Below are positions 38,990 through 49,560 of a stretch of DNA of 64,000 nt, in pieces (the stretch's first letter is position 1; each line of letters starts with the position of its first letter). The DNA comes from Elysia crispata (Eukaryota > Mollusca > Gastropoda > Plakobranchidae): positions 1 through 64,000 of the forward strand of contig JAWDGP010008055.1 of assembly GCA_033675545.1 (NCBI GenBank), read 5' to 3'. The notes below the pieces were generated by a model, which saw only the letters and a program-made list of their open reading frames with translations, was not told the DNA's origin and made no database searches. The position numbers were made by a program, and so were the translations under genes.

Positions 38990-39675
38990 CTGTTCCAGTG
39001 TAAAAATGAAGGACAACTTCTAGCTGATCCCATTGATTCACAGTTTTACAGGGGAAATTTGGGTGTGTTACCAATTTAAAACCGTTGTAGTCTTCAAATT
39101 GAATTACAGTCACTCCTGCATCTGCATCTCTAAGTCTAATATGGAAGTATATAACATATTCATGCATACAACCACCGCGACTGAAGCTGGCAAGTGCTTG
39201 TTCTGTTCTATCTGCATTACAAGCACTGAGTCCATAGAGGAGCAAACTTTCTTGAAGGGCTTCCTTAACAGTGTCACAGTTAAAGTTATTTTTTACTATG
39301 AATGTATCCAGTTCGTCAATTTCTCTGACTTTGTTTTCACTGACAGCTTTTTTTTTTGGTAGGGCGAGGAGTTTTTGGATGAGCATGTGATATGGATGGT
39401 GAAGGTATCTCACCAAAGTTAATAGGAGGATGCATAGAGATTATAAATATTATCTTCCTCTTCGAATGTGAGGAGTATCAGAGAGCCAGTGTCGACTACA
39501 TACTCCAATATGTTCAGTCACTTTCTCAACTTTGTTTGGGAGACTCGAAACCTATTTATGACATTCAGTTGGGTCCTTCGGAAAACCATAATTATAAAAT
39601 AACCGTTTCACTCTCTTTCCCCTTCTGACTGGTATAGCCGCTCTTACAGTTTGTAACAGTGCACTTTCTTCCCCT
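38990..39675 (-). pseudogene. THAP zinc-finger protein remnant (THAP gene or P-element-like transposase)
   Basis: Reading the - strand from 39,675, the peptide GRKCTVTNCKSGYTSQKGKE shows the first cysteine pair of a THAP finger. After a +1 frame change, GFPKDPTECHK, VSSLPNKVEKVTEHIG and VCSRHWLSD supply the usual FPKDP block and the C-x2-H pair. The same frame then passes stops near 39,450 and runs open from 39,416 as 143 residues, including ENKVREIDELDTFIV, a DELD-type linker that I recall from invertebrate THAP proteins. It ends at a GTTAGT donor at 38,988. THAP is a DNA-binding C2CH finger shared by host regulators and P-element transposases. In-frame stops and the frame change within the finger argue it is dead. 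The intact downstream frame could still be an exon of a younger gene. Confidence 0.65.
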
Positions 39676-39924
39676 AAACAATAAACAGTTAAGGAAATTG
39701 TTAATGACACCGATACACCATATAATGAAATATGAAACTTAAGGTTAAAGTATTGAGGGCACTTTGAGTATCAGAGATTTTAGTTAAAAGGCTTTTAAAA
39801 AACTTTGGCTCCCACTTCAGCACACCTTCTCTCTATAAAGTGATATCGCAGAGACCATAAAGGGAAAAGCTAATTAAACTTAAAGCATATTTAGATGAAC
39901 TTAACATGTATAATTGTTTATCAG

Positions 39925-39925
<1 letters not shown>
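39676..39925. other. Unassigned stretch upstream of THAP remnant
   Basis: Nothing recognised. Confidence 0.45.

Positions 39926-39998
<73 letters not shown>
39926..39998. repeat. Compound (CT)n(TA)n microsatellite
   Basis: About 34 bases of CT followed by about 37 bases of TA. Confidence 0.97.
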
Positions 39999-39999
<1 letters not shown>

Positions 40000-41086
40000 C
40001 ATTGTATGATGTTTGGTGGCACGGGTCATACTCTATCAGTGTGCACACATTTAGAGGAAAATCTACACCAAATCACAAGAAAGCATTCTTGGAATGTTCC
40101 ACATTGAAAGCATCTGTTAGAACAAGGTGCAATCCAAGGGCGAATAGCAGAGAATAAGATAAGAAATATAATCCAAGAAAGAATGAATGTAATCCAATAA
40201 CAAAATGGCAGGAGAGTCCAGTGAAAACACAGTGTGTACTGCTAAGCATGCTATAATCAACTGTTCAAACTGATAGCTAGCCAGTTGATGGCCCATCTGA
40301 ATAATGTTACGTAACATTGTAAACAGGCCTTCTAGACAGATGGTACTGCTTTTGACACATTGTTTGTATATTTTGAACCACGTGATGGACAATAATAGCA
40401 CAGCCTCCATGATTTCTTAAAACCACGTGATAGCTATAAAAAAGATTTTGCGGGTGCCTATTAGTCGTTTTTTCTTTGTCAGGCTGTGTTTACACTTACA
40501 AGTAGTAGTTCGTACATTAACTTTTTCTTTTTTTTTTTCTTGAGGGGGGTGGGGATAGATCTCTTTGCATTCCTGAAGCGGGAACTTGCTTACAGCAGGA
40601 TTTTTCTCCTGAAACTAAAATTCCCGTTATAGTCATGTTTTATTTATTTTAAGCACATCACTAGAGTGGTCTCGCTTATTGAATCTGTATAGCTTATCAC
40701 TGTCTGCCTCTGGCCTTACACTTCGTTTCCTTCTGTTTTGTCTCCTCTTCTCTGATGTTGGCAATTAATGTCTAGTGGTCAGTCAGCCCCAATTGCTGCA
40801 AAGAAAGAGACAATTGTGCGCGACGGTCTAAAAGAGGTGACAGTAGAGAAGTTTTACAGTACTGGAGGTGTCTGAGAGACGAGCAGAATTCTCGCTCGGA
40901 TTGAGAGAACGTGGCATTACCTAAACTAGCTGTGATAAAGACAGGGTTAGATTTCTTTACAAATAAAAAAAATAGGAGACGACGTAGAAAGTTGTCAACT
41001 TGATAGTTATTAAACCCTAAAACAATTTTGGCTGGTTTTAATAGAAAGGAGGGAACACAGACGCGGGCTAATTCTTCTTCACAGAA
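39999..41086. other. Unassigned intergenic stretch
   Basis: No convincing gene or element. The - strand frame at 40,772-41,155 has glycine runs made by the poly-C tract and no known motif, so it is not called. Confidence 0.5.
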
Positions 41087-41105
41087 CCCCCCCCCCCCCC
41101 CCCCC
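41087..41105. repeat. C19 homopolymer
   Basis: A run of 19 C on the + strand (G19 on the - strand) in a locally GC-rich patch (41,090-41,460). Long G runs can form quadruplex structures and are prone to length error in assemblies. Confidence 0.9.
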
Positions 41106-42274
41106 TGAGGAGGCTGCACAACCACTGGACGAGCCACAGCATTCCTGTCCCACAACTCATCTTCCCGGGTCTGACGGCACGTGCCCCCAGGTGCGCACGT
41201 CAGGGCCTCAATTATAAGTGCGGCAACCGAACTTCTCCGCAGATACCCCTGTTTCCTGCATGCAACAACTGAAAGGGGTTAGTTAGAAATCAATGGTTTA
41301 TTTGGCGGAAAGTCTAAAACTGTCCTTACCCACAGGTCTGGAGGTGAGAAGAAAACTGGACGCTGCTATTTGACTTCCCTCCAACAGTGAACGGATAGAG
41401 GTGCTTTAGGCAGAACTATCCCGTTCATCGTGAATTAAACGCAGTGGAAACTGAGGCTACGGGTAAAATACGTGTAGTACGATGTACTAATTGACATAGA
41501 AGAGAAGAGTAGCATAAAGAAACGCGCACTCGAAGATAAAGACTTTCTTAGAACTTCTTTTTTAAGGGAGAAGAGCACTTCAGTACAAAGTTTAAAATAA
41601 TTCTTCCAGTCAAGGAACTCGACAAATCATTATGTTTTATAAAGTCATTTCAAGGTGGAGACCATAATGATTGATTATGGAACATTTGAAAAAAGAAACC
41701 TATGGAAATCAAAATAACTTTCTTAAATTATTTTTAGTCAGATCAAGGTGACTTGCCCTGCCACAGTGAAAAAGTATTCAACAAACCTTAGGTTTAGACA
41801 GAAACTATTTTCATTGAGCTGAAAATAAGAAAGGAATTGTTGAACAGATTTATTGCTTTTATCATTTTATCATCATACCTTGTCATTATCACCAATGTAA
41901 CTAGATGTATTCAAGCTAGAACATTGATTTGAGATGCCTGTATGATTGTGTGCTTTGCCTATGACGTAATGACGAACGTATTCTTTTACTATATTTCTAG
42001 GGCATATTTATAGTCTTTGTGTGATAATCAAGACTGTAGGTGTGTTATGTAAGCACACATCGATAATTATAAAGTACAGTGTATTTTTGGTGCACTATAT
42101 TGGTGTGTGCTCAAGGAAAATTCTGGACGAGCGATTTTTTGGTGTGAACGCAGGATTACCGGGGGTGGGGGCAGGACAGAGCCACACTATTCGCTATTCG
42201 ATTCAGACTGCCTTTACCTATAATCTAAGGAGGCAAATTATACTCAGGGGAAGCTGATGCCATAGTGCTGTGCT

Positions 42275-42277
<3 letters not shown>
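41106..42277. other. Unassigned stretch, GC-richer in its first 350 bp
   Basis: 41,106-41,460 contains CpG-bearing sequence (GGGTCTGACGGCACGTGCCC, GTGCGCACGTCAGG) unlike the AT-rich surroundings and could be a promoter or an old element. No coding exon was recognised. Confidence 0.4.

Positions 42278-42353
<76 letters not shown>
42278..42353. repeat. (CT)n microsatellite
   Basis: About 75 bases of CT, followed by a TTTCTCTTTCTCGCTTC degenerate tail. Confidence 0.97.
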
Positions 42354-42357
<4 letters not shown>

Positions 42358-42548
42358 TTTTCTATTTCTCTTTCTCGCTTCCTAGTTTCCAATGGATTCA
42401 GAGATACACAGAGTGAAATGGGCAAATTTCTTTCTTCTGTTGTTAAAGTCAGGCTCATTTTTATCTTTGAAGTAGTGAAACATGATAAAACAAAAAATAT
42501 TATCGGCGATACAGTGTTAATAATGCCCATGCTTGTGAAGACAGTTTT

Positions 42549-42640
42549 TTCATCATCTTCATCATCCTAATCATCATCATTATCATCATCACCATCATCA
42601 TCATTATCATCACCATAATCAATGTAATGATCGTCTTCAT
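42549..42640. repeat. Imperfect (ATC)n/(GAT)n repeat
   Basis: ATC/ATT triplets with interruptions. The - strand frame that starts at 42,821 reads through it and ends DDGDDDNDDD before a stop. It passes through RLQCKVYGSKERARSGENDE and acidic DFEDEDDHYIDYGDD. An acidic C-terminal exon is possible (a CAG acceptor precedes TGTAAAGTC), but the acidic part is largely what any GAT repeat would encode. Confidence 0.6.
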
Positions 42641-43036
42641 CCTCAAAATCAGTATCTTTTTCGTCGTTCTCTCCACTCCTGGCCCTTTCTTTACTTCCAT
42701 AGACTTTACACTGGAGTCTGGATAAATACCTCAGGACCAAAAAAGTTAGTTGACTGTAGGCAAAAGTTGGCTTTAAATATTGCAATTTAATTTGTAAAGA
42801 AATACAAAATAGTGCTGGCAAACAAAGTTGACTTGAAGCAAAAGTTTCCCTTAGGTGTTGAATGTATATGGACTCCTCTGTACTTTTAGTAATACTTTCT
42901 CGTTAGCCAGGCTTTCCTCTTTTTATTCAACTGATTTTCATCTTTGAATCATTTTCTCACTCCTGTAACTCCATTGCGCCCCTATGGTTCCAAGTAAAAA
43001 AAAGCAGTTGGAATTCTTTTGTAATAAGTTAAAATT
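42641..43036. other. Unassigned stretch
   Basis: Apart from the possible acidic exon just described, nothing recognised. Confidence 0.4.
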
Positions 43037-43231
43037 ATGAATGCGGTTTTGTGTCAAGGTGGTTTGTGCACCACAAAAGCTGGGCTTGATCAGTTATATA
43101 AAAATGGAAAAGTAGAAAATCTTAAAGATCAGATTCGATATAGAAAATTAGTGATGGGGGCAAGAGGACTTAAGACTGACAGGTACTGCTGCAAATCTTT
43201 ACCAGACTTTGCTTGGAAAGATATGCAATGA
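43037..43231 (+). CDS. Small open frame, unidentified, possibly transposon-derived
   Basis: The frame encodes 64 residues including KVENLKDQIRYRKLVMGARG, then a stop. The pattern of a basic helix followed by LKT looks like C-terminal tails I recall in transposase-like and THAP-like invertebrate proteins, but this recollection is weak. There is no upstream context to show a start (AATTATG precedes). A 33-base hairpin overlaps the stop codon. Function unknown. Confidence 0.25.
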   Translation: MNAVLCQGGLCTTKAGLDQLYKNGKVENLKDQIRYRKLVMGARGLKTDRYCCKSLPDFAWKDMQ

Positions 43232-43259
43232 ACCCCCCTCTAAAAGAGCGGGGTTCATT
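43227..43259. other. Hairpin (inverted repeat) at the end of the small frame
   Basis: AATGAACCCC (43,227-43,236) pairs perfectly with GGGGTTCATT (43,250-43,259). CTC (43,238-43,240) and GAG (43,246-43,248) pair inside, leaving a TAAAA loop. The left arm contains the TGA stop codon of the frame above. Confidence 0.7.
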
Positions 43260-44886
43260 AGGCAAAAGACAATCATTCAAAATTAAAGTTCTGATGATGA
43301 TTATTAAATACAATGCTGTTACGGTGAAAATAAATTTGACAGAAACTGTTGCTTGATGTTGTTGTTGGGTTCAAGGTTTATTTAGTAAAACAAACAGAAA
43401 ACGCTGCAAGGTACAAACAGTATAGATACTTTCATTAGCGAAGTGTACAGGTAGGTAGTCAACAAAAAAGTGACACTGATACAGGTACATAGTATGTCTG
43501 GCAAAAGAGGTAGTGAGACCGAGAGGTAAGCAGAGTGGGAAAAACCATAGGTGCGGCTTAAAAAAACATACACGGAACAGAAACCTTCACAATTTAAAAG
43601 AAACGAAAATTTCTGTTTATACTTTATAATTTTTTAAAGTTGCAGGCTCAAATTGTTTTCATTTAACAAAATATTGATATTTTCAGGCTTGCTAATTCCT
43701 TTACATGAATTGGTTCTCAATTTATATTTTGAAAACTGTAATGTATTTTGTCTCTTATGTAATACTTTCTTTTACAGTCATTCAGTTTCAGCTTTAATGT
43801 AAGCGTGTATTGAACCTCAGTTTATCATGTGTTTTCTACAACTATCAAAATCATAATGCTTTATCATGTATACATTTGAAAATATATGTTCAATCATAAT
43901 TCATCTGTGACTATTAATTTTTTACTTCTATCATTGACTTACAATGCAGTTTTGAAATAGAAACAGTGGTCAAATTATCAAATAGATAGCATAATCAGGT
44001 TCAGCATCTAAAAAACCATAAACTCCGAAAGTTTCATTACTCTAGTACGAAAACTGTGTTTTTTATGATATAATTTCTACAATATGATTCGCTTTTTTAC
44101 CAATTTTCTTCCAAGGCGCAAAATTTGGCGCTATGCCAATTTTGGTTTTCTCTATCTTTTCAAAATGGCTTTCTAGGTTGCTGACAAAAATTGAGTCAAC
44201 TAAATACAACATTGTGTATTAGCAAACTAAGTATTGAAACAATCTAAAGAATATGTTTTTTTACGATGGTCCAAAAGTGCCTCATCTAGAGTATTTGCTT
44301 GTAATGTTGATATGCCACAAGTGTTTTTGGCCATATTTCATGACCAATAAATTCTTTTGTTTACTTTTTATCTCCGTGAAATTTCGTATGTGTATAGTCA
44401 TTGTCTTGGACTTTGTAAATATGTCCTTTTTTGTTTCATAAGATTTAACAAATCACTTTTATATGTCCTTAAAAACAACCCGATGCACGCAATTTGTTTT
44501 GTGTCGTTATGCGCAAAATTGAAACAGCTGTAAAACTTTTATTTACCAACAGATTTTGATGAAATTTGTTGGAAATTTCATATTTTAACAAGATCTTTAC
44601 AGTACAATTGGGTATATTCAAATTTGCTGGGGTAGAAAAAATCACTTTGTGGTACCTAATTATCATGAACATTGTTGCATGTTACATGTACATGTATTTT
44701 GTTTAATTACCCGTTTCATAATTTTCTGTCATATTAGCATAGAATACATGAATATTTAAAGACCACAACAAGACATCAGAGGTAATAATGATTAATAAGG
44801 GAAGAGGAGGAAGGAAGAACTGAAGAAGGACCTGGGAAGGAAAAGATAAGGAAAAAGAAAAAGGAGATGTTTGTTGTTTGATACAG
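43260..44886. other. Unassigned AT-rich stretch
   Basis: No recognisable gene, RNA or element in any frame. Confidence 0.5.
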
Positions 44887-45058
44887 CCGGTCCACAAGAT
44901 GACCTCAAGTCTCTATGCACATCAAGCTCCCAGTCCCCCCTCCAGCAGGGTAGAACTGAAAAGACATGGGAGGTAACAGATTGGGAAGAACAAGACTTAC
45001 TTCGTCTGCAAGTCATAAATTATGGGTGCTCCAGATCTCATACATGTTTGCGTCTGAA
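44887..45058 (+). CDS. Orphan candidate exon
   Basis: A good acceptor (TTTGTTGTTTGATACAG, ending 44,886) precedes an open stretch reading GPQDDLKSLCTSSSQSPLQQ and TEKTWEVTDWEEQDLLRLQ. Two donors fit: GTAACA at 44,973 and the near-consensus GTAAGT at 45,059. The composition (acidic, serine and glutamine rich) looks coding. No partner exon was found on this strand, and the product is not recognised. Confidence 0.3.
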
Positions 45059-45619
45059 GTAAGTGAAGGTTCTTTAAAAAGATGACATAGCCACATAATG
45101 CACCGCATAATACATGGTGCAAATTAATTTGGAATGTAAAATGATACATTTAAAAAATACAGTATAAAAAAAGGCTTAGGAGGAGATCATCAGATGCAAA
45201 TAGGAGAGTTCCTTACATGTTAACATTATGGTGTTGGATCTTTCACTGTTACTGTTAGATCACGTTTTTACTTTGCATAATATTCCAACACTTCAAAGAC
45301 CCTTTATATCATATAAAACTTAAATTAAATAAAGCACCAGTCGCTAAGGTAAACTGATATCACTTTAAATATTCTTTCAAATAAAACTCATGGTGCATAG
45401 TTCTACTATTTGTAAGGCTGCTTCCTGTTAATTTTTCTTTGGAGATTTCTATTTATCTTTGACAAAAATGTACATTACTTTTAACACTGGAGAGAAAACA
45501 CTACACAAGCAGACAGGATATAAACAATGAATGGATATTTTATTGTCACTAAAGAAAATAATGAAAAGAAGAATTAAAATATGTAGATATATATGTAAAT
45601 TTATTTATATATCTGGTCT
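45059..45619. other. Unassigned stretch
   Basis: Nothing recognised. Confidence 0.45.
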
Positions 45620-45710
45620 TGAGGAAACCGTTATCTAGTGGTAGTAGATTTAGCATTCCTAATACAGAGCACTTCTGATATATTGACATATAAGGGTTCA
45701 AAATTTCAAT
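45620..45710 (+). mobile_element. Possible degenerate tRNA-derived SINE head
   Basis: TATCTAGTGGTAG (45,632-45,644) resembles a polymerase III A box, and GGGTTCAAAATTTC (45,694-45,707) resembles a B box (GGTTCGANTCC). The spacing of about 63 bp is longer than in a normal tRNA, and no cloverleaf closes, so it is not a functional tRNA gene. Confidence 0.25.
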
Positions 45711-48700
45711 GTCGATACATGTATAAGCAAAAGTTGATATAAAGATGTCTCTTAATTTAAATACCCCCCTTTTAGATCACACTACATATACAGTACATGT
45801 ACTTCAAGTACAGGGTTTTACACTTAAGGGGAAGCTACTACTAGCAGCTTGTAAACTTTCGGTTACTTCCCTTGTTAAATACATGTGACTTACCTCTTGC
45901 ACAAGTACAGGCTCTCCCTCCCCTCCTCCCCTGAATTTAGATTCAACCTGTGGGTTCTGTACAGGTAATTGTACCAAAGCCTGATTAGTGCTAGCCTAGT
46001 CCTGACTGACTCTTCCTTAGAGTTCAACTTTTCAAGGTCCCAACACACCTACCAATCAGCACAGTAGGTTAAGCCCCTCTACTCCCTGTGAATCACTGAA
46101 TGTGATACACTACATTACGGGCCCAGTGGTAGCATCACAGTTCAACTCTCCCCCCCTCCCCCTCCCCACCCTTATTCCATCACACCTCCAGCCACAGCAA
46201 ACTAAAGGGATTTGCCAATCGCTTTGCGATGCAACACACCAGCATGATGCATTTTGAGAAGACAAAGATGAGAATAAGATCTTTTGCCCGCTTATCTTGG
46301 TGCTATCGATGTCGGTGTAGACTAAGAGAAGAGAAGAGAAAGAGCGTGTCGATATAGAGGACAGTATTTATAAACAGCAAATAGGGGAAAAATTGTGACT
46401 TGATAAAGCATGTTGATTAAAGAAAAAAAGTCGATAGAGGCACTGTTGATGTAAGTAGTGTGCGCTCTACATGTAATATGTTGTCACTTGTCACTAGGAG
46501 AGGACCCAATCCAAATCTCTTCAACTGTACAAGTAGGATTGCTAGTTTTTCTATTAGTATGGTATAGCAGGGACACCAATAATTGTGAGACATAAATAAA
46601 TGATCCCTCAAGATCGAGAATGCTCATTAAAGATGGATCTTTTGAGGGAGGCCAATTAAAAATAAGGAAAATGCTCTTTTTTTTTTTTTGAGGGGGATGA
46701 GGGGAGGTGAGGGTTAAGGCTAGGAATAGGGCAAAGACCTAATTGAGTTATTCTTTGGTAGAAATGCAAAATGGTTCATTAGATTAAAATTTTTCACTAT
46801 ATATACATTTAAGAAGTACATGTATAATTCTATAAATGTATAAACATGTTAAATAATGCATAGATTCAACTACATTTATGACTAGTATAGGTAAGTATGG
46901 CTCTAGGTAATTTCTTGTCTGTATATTAATACCAACATGATTTTTGTTTGTTTAAATGTAAGGTATTCTTTTTTAACAATACATAATATAATATAATGGC
47001 AGGTAATACAAAAAATTGTTACATGCTGTAAAAAGTAAAAAAAAACGACCAACATGTGATGGCAACAGTCTACAAGCAAAGATGGCTTGACATAATTGTG
47101 AAAATTTGTTATGACTTAAAACATAAGATTTTAAAATTATTTTCATCGCTTATTTGGTACATTTATGATTGTATTATCATGTATAAGACAAGTCAGCTGC
47201 ATCATTCAATGCATATTGTGAAGAAAGATATTAATTTTTGTTTATCTTTTTTTTTTTGTAATCAACGTTTAAGGAGAACTTAGAATTTCCATTCTTAACA
47301 GCCTGATTCTCTCCAACTAAAGCATCCATATATTTTTTTTTCTCCATCTTTAACTGTTTGAGTTGATGGAAAGCTGCCAAACTGGCTTAAGATGACTGAC
47401 TTGATTTTATTAATCTGTCTATAAAAACACTCTTTATTTTAATAGCACCAACAGAGACTCATTGATAGTATGATACTAGCAACCCTCTTAATCAATCTTT
47501 TATATTTCAAATATTTTGGGTGAATTTTGTTCCTGCTAGGTAGTGCTCAAAACATGCAAAGTGTTGTAGAAAATTCAACATGAGTAATGAATACAGATGA
47601 CAATATCTTTGACTGTTGTATCGTCAGCTTTTGGACACATGCAACCATCAAAACTTACAGCTTAGCCTGTTTTTGGACTTGCATAAAAATATTTTTCTCA
47701 ACTCGCAGTTCTGTATACAAAATCTACATATAACTTAGCAAGTAACACTAAACACTTTGAGATGAAAATGAGCTTGTTTGATTTGCTGTATCAATAGCTT
47801 GTATTATATTTCAATGGGGCTGAACTGTAACGCTTCTTATCCTGAGCAATTCTTACTGTAAATATAAAATTTGTTAATGGGCGTTACATTTTTGCCCTCA
47901 ATAAAACTGAGAAAACATAAACAAACTTAGAATTACTCAGCTAGCTATTTTCCACACAAGATCAAAGGTTTGATGCCCCGTAAATTTATTGTTAATAGAA
48001 ACACATTTTATGTTAAGAATGAAAATAATTTTTGTTTCATTAAGATAACTGTGTTAATTGACTTATCATCGATGAGGAATGACAGGCCAAAGGCCCAAGT
48101 AGTTTTAATATACAGTTTTGTTAGGCTATAGCTTTGCACATCTTAAAGCTGATTATATTTTGTAACAAATGAGCTGATGCTGATGAGAGCAAAAAAAAAA
48201 GAGAAACCCACAACTTGCATCTTGTAAACTGGATAATAATTGTTAAGATTAGTGCTAATTTCATTTAAGAGTTCAAATGTTGAAAATTTAAGATTTGTAA
48301 CATAAAATATGTGCTTACAAAAAATTAGTCAGACACCAGTTGTGACTTGCAAGTTCCTAGCTTTCAAAGAAGATCCAGCTCTATTAGGAACCTTCACTAA
48401 GGAATGAATGAAATCTTTATGCAGGTTTCTGCCTTACTTAAAATATTTTTGAACTTTTCTATAACAGATTTCCTTAAGTACATTTTTTTTCTTTTGTTTC
48501 CACAACAAACTTGTCACCTTTACCAACACCCAACTGATACAATTTTTTTTTTTTTTACTATTTGCCTGAAATGCCATATTTATCAACTGAATGTTGTAAG
48601 AAAATGTGCTTTTTTGTTTTCATTCCAATATATCAAAAAACTGATGCAATGATTTAATCAGCCTGACCAGCAAATACAGGGAAACTTTTACTGAATGTAA

Positions 48701-49286
48701 ATCAATGTCAGCTGTATCTGACAGTGTGGTCTACTATGCTCTGATAATCCATACATCAGCTTCACCTGAAACAAAAATAACTATTTTCTGAGCCTAACTA
48801 AGAAAAAAAAAAGAGAATTCTTGCTCTGACTGAAAAACTAGAAGCTTACAATATTGTGAGTGTAAAAATGCAATAAAACACATGACTCTTTTAAGATGCC
48901 CAAGCACAAAGATCAGTAATTGTGAAAAATATTGATGGCTTTTTGCATTGCTCTCAAAATAGAGCTGTTCAACCCCAAGTTGCATTTTTTTTTTATAAAA
49001 TCCATTCTCTTGCAATTCTTGACATTTATCATTTGTATATCAATTTCAAACGGACTAGTCCAAGGAGGACATTTAAATTTTTTGACAAACAAGCTACCTT
49101 TTTTTTAATAGTCATCTTGAAAATTTGCTCTTTTTTAGATGCAACATGTCTCTAAGTAATGTGTACAGAGAGAATTAAGTATTTATACTAGAATTGACTT
49201 TCTCTTAATTGAAGGAAAAAAAAAATTGAATGAAGCTTTTTTTAATCCTATGATAATTTTTCCAGGATATACTCCTAAAAACGCTT
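45711..49286. other. Intergenic stretch without recognised genes
   Basis: About 3.6 kb of AT-rich sequence. A locally C-rich, pyrimidine-rich patch lies at 45,900-46,200, and there are T runs at 46,677-46,690 and 48,541-48,556. Open frames are short and resemble nothing known. It separates the orphan exon from the 3' end of DERA. Confidence 0.5.
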
Positions 49287-49292
49287 TTTAAT
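49287..49292 (-). terminator. Likely poly(A) signal of DERA (ATTAAA)
   Basis: On the - strand ATTAAA lies about 60 bases after the DERA stop codon. It is the commonest variant of AATAAA. A shorter 3' untranslated region would be normal for this gene, though other signals further on cannot be excluded. Confidence 0.4.
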
Positions 49293-49353
49293 AAATGTAT
49301 AAGTCAGAGATGGAATGGCAATGATCTTGATATTTTAGCACAACATATGAGAA

Positions 49354-49560
49354 CTATCCCATTGGCATTTGTCCCATAGCAGGGTAACAACCAGTAGCAT
49401 AGTGGTAAAGTTGCCGCTCTATATCTCCAAGTAAGGCACTTGCTCCAATGCGAAAAAGAGTTGGCCTAGTCCACTCTTCACCAAGTTCCTCTCGCATGAG
49501 GGACAGCCACACACACGCATCTTTAGCGGTACGGATCCCACCCGCTGGCTTGAATCCCAC
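49354..49560 (-). CDS. DERA: DERA exon 8, C-terminal exon with stop codon
   Basis: The acceptor is AATTTTCATCAG. The exon encodes VGFKPAGGIRTAKDACVWLS and on to RIGASALLGDIERQLYHYAT, ending GQMPMG and TAG. It holds the second catalytic lysine (GFKP) and the RIGAS-L phosphate-binding strand. The C-terminus resembles human DERA (ends PMS) and lacks the terminal Tyr of bacterial DeoC. Confidence 0.97.
   Translation of the reverse strand: MGFKPAGGIRTAKDACVWLSLMREELGEEWTRPTLFRIGASALLGDIERQLYHYATGCYPAMGQMPMG

Noticed and set aside
40772-41155. 127-codon frame with a glycine run
   Set aside because: The glycines come from a C19 homopolymer. There is no recognisable domain and no splice context.
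49380-49450. tRNA-like A box (TAGCATAGTGGTAAAG) on the + strand
   Set aside because: It is the antisense of the DERA codons for QLYHYAT, with no B box at the right distance.
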